A stretch of 8,168 nucleotides of DNA from assembly GCA_023266455.1 (NCBI GenBank), contig JAHFQD010000070.1:1-8168 (forward strand). The letters run 5' to 3'. A model generated the notes under the pieces. The model saw only the letters and a program-made list of their open reading frames with translations, ran no database searches and was not told where the DNA came from. Shown here in pieces: positions 1-5,264 of the stretch. The position numbers and the translations under genes are program-made. The stretch comes from Candidatus Muproteobacteria bacterium (GTDB lineage: Bacteria; Pseudomonadota; Gammaproteobacteria; Acidiferrobacterales; Sulfurifustaceae). How positions within the stretch are numbered: the first letter of the stretch is position 1; every line of letters starts with the position of its first letter.

Positions 1-312
1 CATGCCGAGGTGCAGATTTCCTCGTAAATCCAGCTGCAAACACATAGTTGCCAACAACGACAACTACGCCTTAGCGGCTTAATCCCCGCTAACCCTTCGC
101 CTACGTTTCTCCCATGGGCCGGGAGTGAAGGGTCGACTACATGGGATCGCGCCGGTTCGTGCCTGTTGAACCGACGCTAAAACTAAGCAGGCTCAGCGCA
201 TCGATGACCCTGTCTGCCGGGGAACGAGGCGTCACATACTAGACAGACTACGCATGTAGAACCGGAGCTGTAGGATTTGCGGACGCGGGTTCAATTCCCG
301 CCACCTCCACCA
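1..312 (+). ncRNA. ssrA: tmRNA (10Sa RNA), 5' end cut off by the window
   Basis: This is transfer-messenger RNA, which with SmpB rescues ribosomes stalled on broken mRNAs and tags the unfinished protein for proteolysis. The tag frame is visible at 50-82: resume codon GCC, then a frame reading ANNDNYALAA and a TAA stop. Pseudoknot 1 lies upstream, with stem strands about 5-10/20-25 and 11-15/34-38. The 3' tRNA-like domain has a T-arm of 5-bp stem and 7-base loop (285-301, TTCAATT loop), the 3' acceptor strand (302-308), discriminator A309 and an encoded CCA (310-312). U306 is placed to form the G3-U70 wobble pair used by alanyl-tRNA synthetase. By comparison with E. coli tmRNA (363 nt) about 43 bases are missing at the 5' end, giving a full length near 355. 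The remaining stretch (about 83-250) should form pseudoknots 2-4. The identification is very secure. Confidence 0.97.
50..82 (+). other. tmRNA proteolysis-tag reading frame (ANNDNYALAA)
   Basis: The frame starts at GCC (50-52) and ends at TAA (80-82). It encodes ANNDNYALAA, to be preceded by the alanine carried on the tmRNA itself. The hydrophobic end YALAA is the ClpXP/ClpAP degron of proteobacterial tags. The usual related tags begin AND (ANDENYALAA in E. coli, ANDDNYALAA in many gammaproteobacteria). Here the third residue is Asn, from a second AAC codon. Confidence 0.95.
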
Positions 313-314
313 TC

Positions 315-350
315 AAAGCCCGACCGTTCGCGGTCGGGCTTTTTTATTTT
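315..350 (+). terminator. Intrinsic terminator of ssrA
   Basis: A perfect 12-bp stem (315-326 with 331-342) encloses a TTCG tetraloop (327-330) and is followed by a T-rich run through 350. It begins two bases after the mature tmRNA 3' end. On the minus strand the same stem would follow the exporter gene that stops at 370, but only three T residues come after it there, so it is probably a weaker terminator in that direction. Confidence 0.95.
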
Positions 351-369
351 ATATGCGCTCGCTGATACA

Positions 370-1569
370 TCACGATGGCATATTTAACTTCCAACCAAAA
401 CGCCAAAACATCAGCGCGGCCAATACCATCAAGATGCCAGTGAAAACGATCGGGCTGCGCGCGCCGACGTTATCGAGCAATACGCCGCCGCTGATCGAAC
501 CGAGCATGATGGATATTTGGAACGTCGCGATAAACACACCGCCGACGCTTTCGAGCTGATCCGGCGCGGCGCGCGCCATCCAAGTCTGCAACCCGATCGG
601 CACGATGCCGAACGCGAAACCCCAAACTGCCACCATCGTTAACGACATCGCCGTTAAGTTTCCCGCCACAGTCATAAACAGCGTCGCTATCGAAATGAGC
701 ACGGGCGCCAAAAGCACGGCAACATGCAAATATCTGGTAACGATGACTCCACCTATTAGGTTGCCGACAAATCCAGCAACGCCGAAAACCAATAACGCGG
801 CCGAGAGCGTTTCCGATGATAACCGTGGGACTTGTTCAAGATACGGCCGTATATAAGTAAACCCGGCGAAATGACCTGCCGCAATCAGCACGCTAATCAG
901 CAAACCCAAGCGCACACCTTCCAACCGTGTCGCCTGCGCCAACGTACGCAAACTTGGAGGCGTCACCGGCGACATCGCCGGTAACCACAAGAGCTGCGTT
1001 AATAACGCGATGACGCCAAGTCCCGTGGCAACAGCGAATACGGCGCGCCAGCCCCACCACTCTCCCATCAGCGCTCCGGCAGGCGCCGCGCAAATCGTCG
1101 CGGCGGACACGCCGACCAGAATGATCGACATCGCTTTGGGAACCCATTGCGGCGGTACGAGACGTACGGCCAACGCCGTCGACATCGACCAGAATCCACC
1201 GAGTGCGATTCCCAACAACAAACGCGCTATCAGCAGCGTCCAAAGATCCGGCGCGAAACAGACGGCCAAGTTGGAAACGACCAGCAACGCGCTAAACGAC
1301 CAGACCACCAAGCGACGATCGAAACGCCGGGTAACAAGCGCGGCGCTCAGCGCGGCGATGGCGCCCATGATCGCCGTCGCGGTGACGGTCTGGCCGGCGA
1401 CGCCCTCGGACGTTCCGAGATCGGCGGCCATCGGCGTTAGCAAGCTCGCTGGCAAAAACTCGCTCGTTACTAAGGCGAAAGCACCCAGCATCAGCGAGAG
1501 AACGCCTAACCATGGGTAACGATTCGGCATCGTGACCGCGCCCTTATCGTTCGAGGGAGCTTGATTCAC
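370..1569 (-). CDS. nepI: NepI-like MFS exporter (DHA1 family, probable purine ribonucleoside efflux)
   Basis: A 399-residue inner-membrane transporter of the major facilitator superfamily with about 12 hydrophobic segments. It resembles E. coli NepI (YicM), a proton-driven exporter of inosine/guanosine-type nucleosides. The stretch EFLPASLLTPMAADLG (37-52), the following SEGVAGQTVTATA (54-66) and the GGFWSMS segment (124-130) correspond closely to NepI as I recall it. The loop RRFDRRLVV (81-89) is the motif A position, and the Gly/Ala/Pro-rich helix around 152-169 matches the motif C position of antiporters. The GTG start at 1569 has GAGG five bases upstream and gives an N-terminus of NepI-like length; an ATG 13 codons later is the alternative. 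It lies 29 bases after the Dabb gene on the same strand, so the two are probably cotranscribed. Family is secure; the nucleoside substrate is inferred from the relative. Confidence 0.82.
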   Translation of the reverse strand: MNQAPSNDKGAVTMPNRYPWLGVLSLMLGAFALVTSEFLPASLLTPMAADLGTSEGVAGQTVTATAIMGAIAALSAALVTRRFDRRLVVWSFSALLVVSNLAVCFAPDLWTLLIARLLLGIALGGFWSMSTALAVRLVPPQWVPKAMSIILVGVSAATICAAPAGALMGEWWGWRAVFAVATGLGVIALLTQLLWLPAMSPVTPPSLRTLAQATRLEGVRLGLLISVLIAAGHFAGFTYIRPYLEQVPRLSSETLSAALLVFGVAGFVGNLIGGVIVTRYLHVAVLLAPVLISIATLFMTVAGNLTAMSLTMVAVWGFAFGIVPIGLQTWMARAAPDQLESVGGVFIATFQISIMLGSISGGVLLDNVGARSPIVFTGILMVLAALMFWRFGWKLNMPS

Positions 1570-1598
1570 CGTGGCCTCGGTAAAAAGAATGCATCCCG

Positions 1599-2033
1599 TT
1601 AACGAGGTCCCGCTGTATCGAAATCGAACACGAATAATCCGACAACGTTACCCGTGGCATCGCGCGCCAGCAGTGGTTCAGCAATCTTGGCAAGTGCGAG
1701 ATGATTCGGATCCATCGTTTGCGAATACGGTTTACCGACGAAGTAGTTTCGGTCGTCCGTATTCTTGAACGTCACGACAAAAGCTTCCTCGAAACCTTTA
1801 TCGAAGCCTTCCTTGCTGATGGCTTTCCCACCGATGATCGAGACGATATAACTTTTGCCGTCGCGTTTAGCCGATTCCTTTAACCCGATGAACGCGCGCG
1901 CGATTTCCGCACGCTTCTGCATTGAAACGCCGGCTTGATATTTAAATATCACCACATGATGAATATCGGCGAACGCGGGCGCTGCCAACACAAACGCAAT
2001 CAGACCCGCTGCAATTTTATTTTTGATCGACAT
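1599..2033 (-). CDS. Exported Dabb-domain (stress-responsive A/B barrel) protein
   Basis: A 144-residue protein with a clear Sec signal peptide: basic MSIKNK, a hydrophobic run to about residue 19, and a likely cleavage site AFA|D after residue 22. The rest (about 24-139) is a Dabb domain, a small ferredoxin-like alpha/beta barrel that usually dimerises. It opens with the typical HHVVIFKY strand and closes with NHLALAKIAEPLL followed by a GLFVFDF strand. Dabb proteins include polyketide/olivetolic-acid cyclases and stress-induced proteins, but most bacterial exported ones have no assigned reaction, so none is claimed. The ATG is well supported by AGGAG five bases upstream. It lies directly before the exporter gene, suggesting a shared substrate or stress response, and about 170 bases after the AraC-type regulator on the same strand. 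Confidence 0.85.
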   Translation of the reverse strand: MSIKNKIAAGLIAFVLAAPAFADIHHVVIFKYQAGVSMQKRAEIARAFIGLKESAKRDGKSYIVSIIGGKAISKEGFDKGFEEAFVVTFKNTDDRNYFVGKPYSQTMDPNHLALAKIAEPLLARDATGNVVGLFVFDFDTAGPR

Positions 2034-2038
2034 GATTT

Positions 2039-2043
2039 CTCCT
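2039..2043 (-). promoter_or_regulatory. Shine-Dalgarno site of the Dabb gene
   Basis: AGGAG on the minus strand, five bases before the ATG at 2033. It fixes the start and is one of the two strongest ribosome-binding sites in the window, in contrast to the neighbouring regulators, which have none. Confidence 0.85.
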
Positions 2044-2094
2044 AAGGTGGACAGATAAGAAACATCCCACTAATTCTGTATGCGCACGAGAATC

Positions 2095-2112
2095 CATTCC
2101 ATCGCTGGAATG
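2095..2112. repeat. Perfect 18-bp inverted repeat in the leader region of the Dabb/exporter genes
   Basis: CATTCCA (2095-2101) and TGGAATG (2106-2112) are perfect reverse complements separated by TCGC. It lies about 60 bases upstream of the Dabb start, within the 168-base gap (2034-2201) behind the AraC-type gene. It has no T-run, so it is not an intrinsic terminator. It could be an operator or an mRNA hairpin. I could not find a convincing sigma-70 promoter in this gap, so readthrough from the AraC-type gene is possible. Confidence 0.5.
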
Positions 2113-2201
2113 CCGTACTTATTTGCTGTTCGTCCGGAAAATAAATGGACAACGCGAGGAGTTTATCAGCGCTTCGATATAACGACCGAATCCTAAAGCT
2201 T

Positions 2202-3125
2202 TTAGACAGATCCCGGCGACTGACCAATGTGACGTTTGAAAGCACGATTGAAGGCCGATTCGGAGTGATAACCGACGCGTTCGGCAAGCAGGCCAACATC
2301 GACGCGCCCCTGCTTCAAAAGCGAGAGCGCAAGTTGCATACGCCACGACGTCAGATAACGCATCACCGATTGTCCCACCAATTCCTTAAATCGCGATGCC
2401 AATATGGATCGCGACATCCCCGCTTCGTTAGCAAGCCGCGTGAGCGTCCAAGGGCGTGCCGGATATCGGTGAATCAATCGAATCACCTTGCCGACCTGAG
2501 GATCGCGCAACGCGCCCAACCAACCCAGCTCGACATCGGGTTTACGTTCGAGCCACCATCGGATCGCCTGGACAATCAAGATATCCGCCAGTCGCGTGAT
2601 GATCGCTTCGCCGCCAGCGCGTGAATCCTTCGCTTCGAGCGCGATCAATCCCAAAACTTTCTCCATCGAAGCGCGATCCGGCGTCGACGCTTTGACATGA
2701 ATCGCCGCCGGAAGCAACGAAAGCAGGCGCCCTGCCGTCGGATCGTTGAAGCGAACCGAAACACAAATAAGTCTCGTACTGGGACCGTCAGCGCCGTACC
2801 GATATTGTGCGAAATTCTCAGTAATGAGATTGGGCGAAATCTCCCGATACGGCATCAACGGACTACCCATCCGATCGACGATATTGTGGCCGGCACCGTG
2901 CGGCAACAGGATGAAGTCTCCTTCATTCAAAGTAATAGCGGGAATCTCTTCGCCGTACACGACAGCCGAACCCGCCGTAATCAGATGAAACCGCCCCTCG
3001 TCACGCATTTCCGGAAACGATACGCCCCACGGAATTTGGAATTGGCCGTGACAATAAAACGTGCCGGACATCCTTAAATGCCGCAGCACGTCGTCTAGCG
3101 CCTTGGTCGTTTTATTGGGCGGCAT
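2202..3125 (-). CDS. AraC-family transcriptional regulator with N-terminal cupin domain
   Basis: A 307-residue DNA-binding regulator. The N-terminal part (about 10-190) is a cupin sensor of the Cupin_6 type, with the strand FHLITAGSAVV (46-56) and the GDFILLPHGAGH turn (69-80). The linker signature DPQVGKVIRLIHRYPARPWTL (208-228) leads into two helix-turn-helix units: TRLANEAGMSRSILASRFKE (229-248) and LLAERVGYHSESAFNRAFK (279-297). The protein stops at GQSPGSV, a few residues earlier than most relatives, but both HTH units are complete. Genes of this type often control an adjacent MFS exporter, and one lies downstream on the same strand, so it is the likely regulator of the Dabb/exporter pair (inference). 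The ATG at 3125 has no Shine-Dalgarno sequence, only an A-rich leader. It is divergent from the MarR-type gene. Confidence 0.93.
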   Translation of the reverse strand: MPPNKTTKALDDVLRHLRMSGTFYCHGQFQIPWGVSFPEMRDEGRFHLITAGSAVVYGEEIPAITLNEGDFILLPHGAGHNIVDRMGSPLMPYREISPNLITENFAQYRYGADGPSTRLICVSVRFNDPTAGRLLSLLPAAIHVKASTPDRASMEKVLGLIALEAKDSRAGGEAIITRLADILIVQAIRWWLERKPDVELGWLGALRDPQVGKVIRLIHRYPARPWTLTRLANEAGMSRSILASRFKELVGQSVMRYLTSWRMQLALSLLKQGRVDVGLLAERVGYHSESAFNRAFKRHIGQSPGSV

Positions 3126-3233
3126 GTCGTTTTATTTTTTTCACGGTAAATGGTTGGCGACGCATCCCGACTACTATAAGCCAACTTTGCGTCATTGCGG
3201 TTAACTCGGTCGTTTTTTTACAGAATTTCACGT

Positions 3234-3255
3234 ATAGTTGCATAGCTAACTAATT
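3234..3255. promoter_or_regulatory. Putative MarR operator, copy 1 (autoregulatory)
   Basis: This 22-bp element matches 3706-3727 at 21 of 22 positions (3241 C versus 3713 T). Its core is an imperfect palindrome, TAGTT-N8-AACTA (3235-3252), with TAGCTA (3243-3248) inside. It covers the -35 hexamer and most of the spacer of the promoter that reads into the MarR-type gene, the classic position for autorepression. Binding by this particular MarR protein is inferred from position and repetition. Confidence 0.75.
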
Positions 3256-3266
3256 TGACCTATACT
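3238..3266 (+). promoter_or_regulatory. Sigma-70-type promoter of the MarR-type gene
   Basis: TTGCAT (3238-3243), a 17-base spacer and TATACT (3261-3266). The expected transcription start, about seven bases after the -10 element, falls at about 3273, which is the A of the ATG start codon. That predicts a leaderless mRNA. Confidence 0.72.
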
Positions 3267-3272
3267 AAATTT

Positions 3273-3689
3273 ATGTTCGACCAATGCCTCTATTTTAATA
3301 CGACCGCCCTCGCCCGCCGGCTTGAGAAGGAATGGACCAAGGCGTTCGCGCCTTTCGCGCTCACGCCGCCGCAAGCATTCATGCTCCGGGCTGTTTTGGA
3401 CAGCCCGGGCCTGCAGCAAGGCGAGATCGCGCGTTCAATGGCGATCTCAAAACCGACCGCCACACGCGCGCTCGTCGGACTGGAAGCGAAGAAGCTAATC
3501 CAACGCCGGAGCTCGCCGCACGACGGTCGTGAGCAGGCGATTCACCCGACCACCGCCGCGATCGCCATGCGCATCTCGCTGAATGAGGCCAGTGGCAAAG
3601 TAACGAAGCGCCTTAAAAAGTTGCTCGGCGAAAATGTTTTCGGCGACACCGTTGCCAAACTTCGCGGTATTCGCTCCGCCCTTGAGTGA
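3273..3689 (+). CDS. MarR-family winged-helix regulator
   Basis: A 138-residue repressor-type protein. The N-terminal helix region (CLYFNTTALARRLEKEW, 5-21) and LTPPQAFMLRAVL (30-42) match the dimerisation part of MarR proteins. The winged helix-turn-helix spans about 47-92, with QGEIARSMAISKPTATRAL (49-67) as HTH and the DGRE wing at 84-87. The only cysteine, Cys5, sits in the first helix region followed by Leu-Tyr, reminiscent of the sensing cysteine of OhrR, though this is only a resemblance. I chose ATG 3273 over an in-frame TTG at 3255 because the TTG lies inside the operator and upstream of the predicted -10 element. No Shine-Dalgarno sequence precedes the ATG. It is followed 48 bases later by the tautomerase gene, which carries the second operator copy, so it probably controls both itself and that enzyme. 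Confidence 0.92.
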   Translation: MFDQCLYFNTTALARRLEKEWTKAFAPFALTPPQAFMLRAVLDSPGLQQGEIARSMAISKPTATRALVGLEAKKLIQRRSSPHDGREQAIHPTTAAIAMRISLNEASGKVTKRLKKLLGENVFGDTVAKLRGIRSALE

Positions 3690-3705
3690 GCATTTTTTTA
3701 ACTAA

Positions 3706-3727
3706 ATAGTTGTATAGCTAACTAATT
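3706..3727. promoter_or_regulatory. Putative MarR operator, copy 2 (before the tautomerase)
   Basis: The second copy of the 22-bp element, with the same TAGTT-N8-AACTA core (3707-3724). It abuts the Shine-Dalgarno sequence (3728-3732) of the tautomerase gene and lies about 16 bases after the MarR-type gene's stop. No good -35/-10 pair was found just upstream, so repressor bound here may block either a weak local promoter or elongation from the upstream promoter. Confidence 0.72.
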
Positions 3728-3732
3728 GGAGG
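3728..3732 (+). promoter_or_regulatory. Shine-Dalgarno site of the tautomerase gene
   Basis: GGAGG, five bases before ATG 3738. It decides against the in-frame TTG at 3726, which overlaps the Shine-Dalgarno sequence itself and would move the catalytic proline away from the N-terminus. Confidence 0.88.
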
Positions 3733-3737
3733 TCGCC

Positions 3738-4133
3738 ATGCCTATCTTGAACGTCAAAGTCGGCGCCAAAAAATCTACCGAACTAACGAAATCCATCGCC
3801 ACCCTACTACTGGAGCTAACCAGCCGCATTCTGCATAAAAAACCGGAGGTGACATCGATCGCTATCGATTACGTCGACCCCGACCATTGGATCGTCGGTG
3901 GCCGGTCGCTCAGCGAACAAGGCAAGAGCAGTATTTATTTCGACATTAAGATCACGGATGAAACCAACACGAAAACCGAGAAGGCGCAGTACATTCACGA
4001 AGCCTTCGCCGCTTTCGGCAAGTTATTGGGCAATCTACACGAAGAAAGTTATATCTACGTCGAAGACGTGCGTGCGGCGGCATACGGTTATGGAGGACGC
4101 ACGCAAGAATACCGATATCATCATCCGGATTGA
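3738..4133 (+). CDS. Tautomerase-superfamily protein with two fused 4-OT-like domains
   Basis: A 131-residue cytosolic protein beginning Met-Pro-Ile. Removal of Met would expose Pro as the N-terminal catalytic base, the hallmark of 4-oxalocrotonate tautomerase and its relatives. The length is about twice the 62-residue 4-OT subunit. The sequence repeats the fold: an opening strand and helix (PILNVKV, then about 12-32) with the hairpin DPDHWIVGG (47-55), then a second strand (SIYFDIKI, 65-72), helix (79-97) and hairpin AYGYGGRTQEYR (115-126). The second half has no N-terminal proline. This matches the fused members of the superfamily (cis-CaaD and MSAD types), which handle unsaturated or halogenated acids, but the substrate cannot be read from sequence. 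A MarR-type repressor and a shared operator precede it, implying induction by a small molecule. It converges with the TetR gene, leaving a 3-base gap. Confidence 0.83.
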   Translation: MPILNVKVGAKKSTELTKSIATLLLELTSRILHKKPEVTSIAIDYVDPDHWIVGGRSLSEQGKSSIYFDIKITDETNTKTEKAQYIHEAFAAFGKLLGNLHEESYIYVEDVRAAAYGYGGRTQEYRYHHPD

Positions 4134-4136
4134 GAC

Positions 4137-4763
4137 TTATCGTTTTACCAACGCGTTGCGGAGCGTATCGGCCAACCATTGTTCATAGGCGTCGGACGAC
4201 CAGCCCTTCTCCACTACAAGCATCCGATAAATATCGCGGCTGGTTAATGCCCATAAGACATCGCGCGCTCGTGCCCGATCGAGTCCAGGAGCGAGCGCAT
4301 GGTTGTCGATAAAAAGTCGAATCGTGCTTTCTTGACGATGATACCGACGCTGTTCGCCTTCACGCTCCAACTCTTTGAGTTCGGGCGAGAAAGCGGAAGC
4401 GCCGCGGAGCAGCCCCATCTTGGATTTTTCGACGTCGTACGTATTACGCGCGATCGCGGCAACCACAGCGAGTCTTTCAACAGGTTCGGTAATCGATTGG
4501 GCCTTTCGCACGAGCGTCTCGTAGCGATCGTCGAAAAGCGTGTCGTTCGCCAGCGCTCGCAATATCCCCTGCTTCGATTGGAACTGCGCGAAGACCGTCG
4601 GCGCAGACACCTCCGCTCCTGTCGCCAATTGATCGATCGTGACGTTGTCGATGCCGTGCTTCGCGAACAACGTTTTAGCCACCGCTAAAATTCGCTCGCG
4701 TGTCTGCGCCACCTTCGCAAGTCGCGACGCTGAATCATAAGAACGTTTTTTCTGGGTTGACAT
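4137..4763 (-). CDS. TetR-family transcriptional regulator
   Basis: A 208-residue repressor of ordinary length. The N-terminal HTH domain spans about 22-70: TRERILAVAKTLFAKHGIDN, then VTIDQLATGAEVSAPTVFAQF, the usual helix-turn-helix and anchoring helix. The rest is the variable ligand-binding domain. Its end, WALTSRDIYRMLV-x5-GWSSDAYEQWLADTL (171-201), is typical of one large clade of TetR proteins with unassigned ligands. The start ATG (4763-4761) lies inside a perfect 32-bp palindrome shared with the divergent SnoaL-like gene, so the protein probably represses both itself and that gene. No Shine-Dalgarno sequence precedes the start. The basic N-terminal extension (MSTQKKRS) fits DNA-binding contacts. 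Family is certain; ligand unknown. Confidence 0.95.
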   Translation of the reverse strand: MSTQKKRSYDSASRLAKVAQTRERILAVAKTLFAKHGIDNVTIDQLATGAEVSAPTVFAQFQSKQGILRALANDTLFDDRYETLVRKAQSITEPVERLAVVAAIARNTYDVEKSKMGLLRGASAFSPELKELEREGEQRRYHRQESTIRLFIDNHALAPGLDRARARDVLWALTSRDIYRMLVVEKGWSSDAYEQWLADTLRNALVKR

Positions 4764-4785
4764 ATTAAATATAGTACACTATATT
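4757..4785 (+). promoter_or_regulatory. Near-consensus sigma-70 promoter of the SnoaL-like gene
   Basis: TTGACA (4757-4762, six of six), a 17-base spacer and TATATT (4780-4785, five of six), predicting a start near 4792 and a leader of about 25 bases. The -35 element overlaps the first codons of the divergent TetR gene. On the minus strand the palindrome recreates TATATT at 4773-4768, with a poorer -35 (ATTACA, 4796-4791), giving a start at or within a few bases of the TetR ATG. Confidence 0.85.
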
Positions 4786-4792
4786 TAATATG
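4761..4792. promoter_or_regulatory. Perfect 32-bp palindrome, putative TetR operator
   Basis: Two perfect 15-bp arms (4761-4775 and 4778-4792) flank a 2-base centre (AC). The arms begin CATATT and end TATAGT. The element spans from the end of the -35 hexamer through the spacer and -10 to the predicted transcription start of the SnoaL-like gene, and includes the TetR start codon. Length and symmetry suit one or two TetR dimers. Binding is inferred from the divergent layout, which is typical of the family. Confidence 0.85.
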
Positions 4793-4817
4793 TAATTTTA
4801 TTAATTCTGGGAAAAAT

Positions 4818-5261
4818 ATGTCTACTCCGCAAACGACACATCGCAACAAAATCCTAGTTCGGAGAATTTACGAAGATTGTATTAACACTGGGCAATTGGA
4901 ACGACTCGCCGAAATGGTCGGCGATGACTACGTGGGCGCACTCGGCGAAAAAGGTGCCGCCGGTTTCGCCGGCAACATCGAATCGCTGCGTAAGGGATTT
5001 CCCGATATCTGTTTTACGATCGAAGATCTCATCGCCGAAGAAGACCGCGTCGTCGTGCGATGGAGGTGGAGCGGAACGCACAACGGATCATTCATGGGCA
5101 TTCCTCCGAGTCAAAAACAGGTCAGCAATACCGGCATCACGGTCTATCAGGTTAAATCGGACAAGGTGGTTCATTCGTGGCTGCAAGCCGATCGGTTAGG
5201 TGTGCTACAGCAGATCGGTGTCATACCGCCGAACGCCCTTCCCAAGCCGCAACCGAAATAA
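4818..5261 (+). CDS. SnoaL-like / ester cyclase family protein (NTF2 fold)
   Basis: A 147-residue protein of the SnoaL-like polyketide cyclase/ester cyclase group, small alpha+beta cones of the NTF2-like fold. The N-terminal helices (NKILVRRIYEDCINTGQLERLAEMV, 10-34) lead to the conserved block FPDICFTIEDLIAEEDRVVVRW (61-82), the loop GTHNGSFMGIPPS (86-98) and the closing strands (about 105-123), all characteristic of the family. The true SnoaL closes an aromatic ring in nogalamycin synthesis, but most bacterial relatives outside such clusters have no known substrate and no polyketide genes are present here. Start ATG 4818 has a weak GGGA five bases upstream. Transcription comes from a strong promoter under the palindrome, so this gene should be well expressed when the TetR protein releases. 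It ends 3 bases from lutC on the opposite strand. Confidence 0.88.
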   Translation: MSTPQTTHRNKILVRRIYEDCINTGQLERLAEMVGDDYVGALGEKGAAGFAGNIESLRKGFPDICFTIEDLIAEEDRVVVRWRWSGTHNGSFMGIPPSQKQVSNTGITVYQVKSDKVVHSWLQADRLGVLQQIGVIPPNALPKPQPK

Positions 5262-5264
5262 ATC

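Noticed and set aside
285..312. A tRNA gene ending in CCA
   Set aside because: The T-arm and acceptor belong to the tmRNA tRNA-like domain; there is no anticodon arm, and the tag frame lies upstream.
313..370. An integrated element at the ssrA 3' end
   Set aside because: ssrA is a common attachment site, but the terminator follows the gene directly, no integrase is present and I saw no repeat of the ssrA end elsewhere in the window.
1010..1519. Long plus-strand open frame of 169 codons inside the exporter gene
   Set aside because: Low-complexity Ala/Thr/Arg-rich translation antisense to a clear MFS transporter; no start signal and no family resemblance.
2042..2346. Minus-strand open frames covering the gap after the AraC-type gene
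   Set aside because: They start inside the AraC-type coding region in another frame and have no recognisable domain or ribosome-binding site.
3153..3185. GTTGGC/GCCAAC inverted repeat (3153-3158 and 3180-3185) and a TATAGT -10-like element (minus strand, 3178-3173) upstream of the AraC-type gene
   Set aside because: The arms are only 6 bp with a 21-bp spacer, and no acceptable -35 element lies at the right distance, so neither the operator nor the promoter can be supported.
3255..3272. Upstream TTG start for the MarR-type gene
   Set aside because: It lies in the operator and before the -10 element of the gene's own promoter, has no Shine-Dalgarno sequence, and the family N-terminus fits ATG 3273.
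3726..3737. Upstream TTG start for the tautomerase
   Set aside because: It overlaps the GGAGG Shine-Dalgarno sequence and would add four residues before the Met-Pro needed for catalysis.
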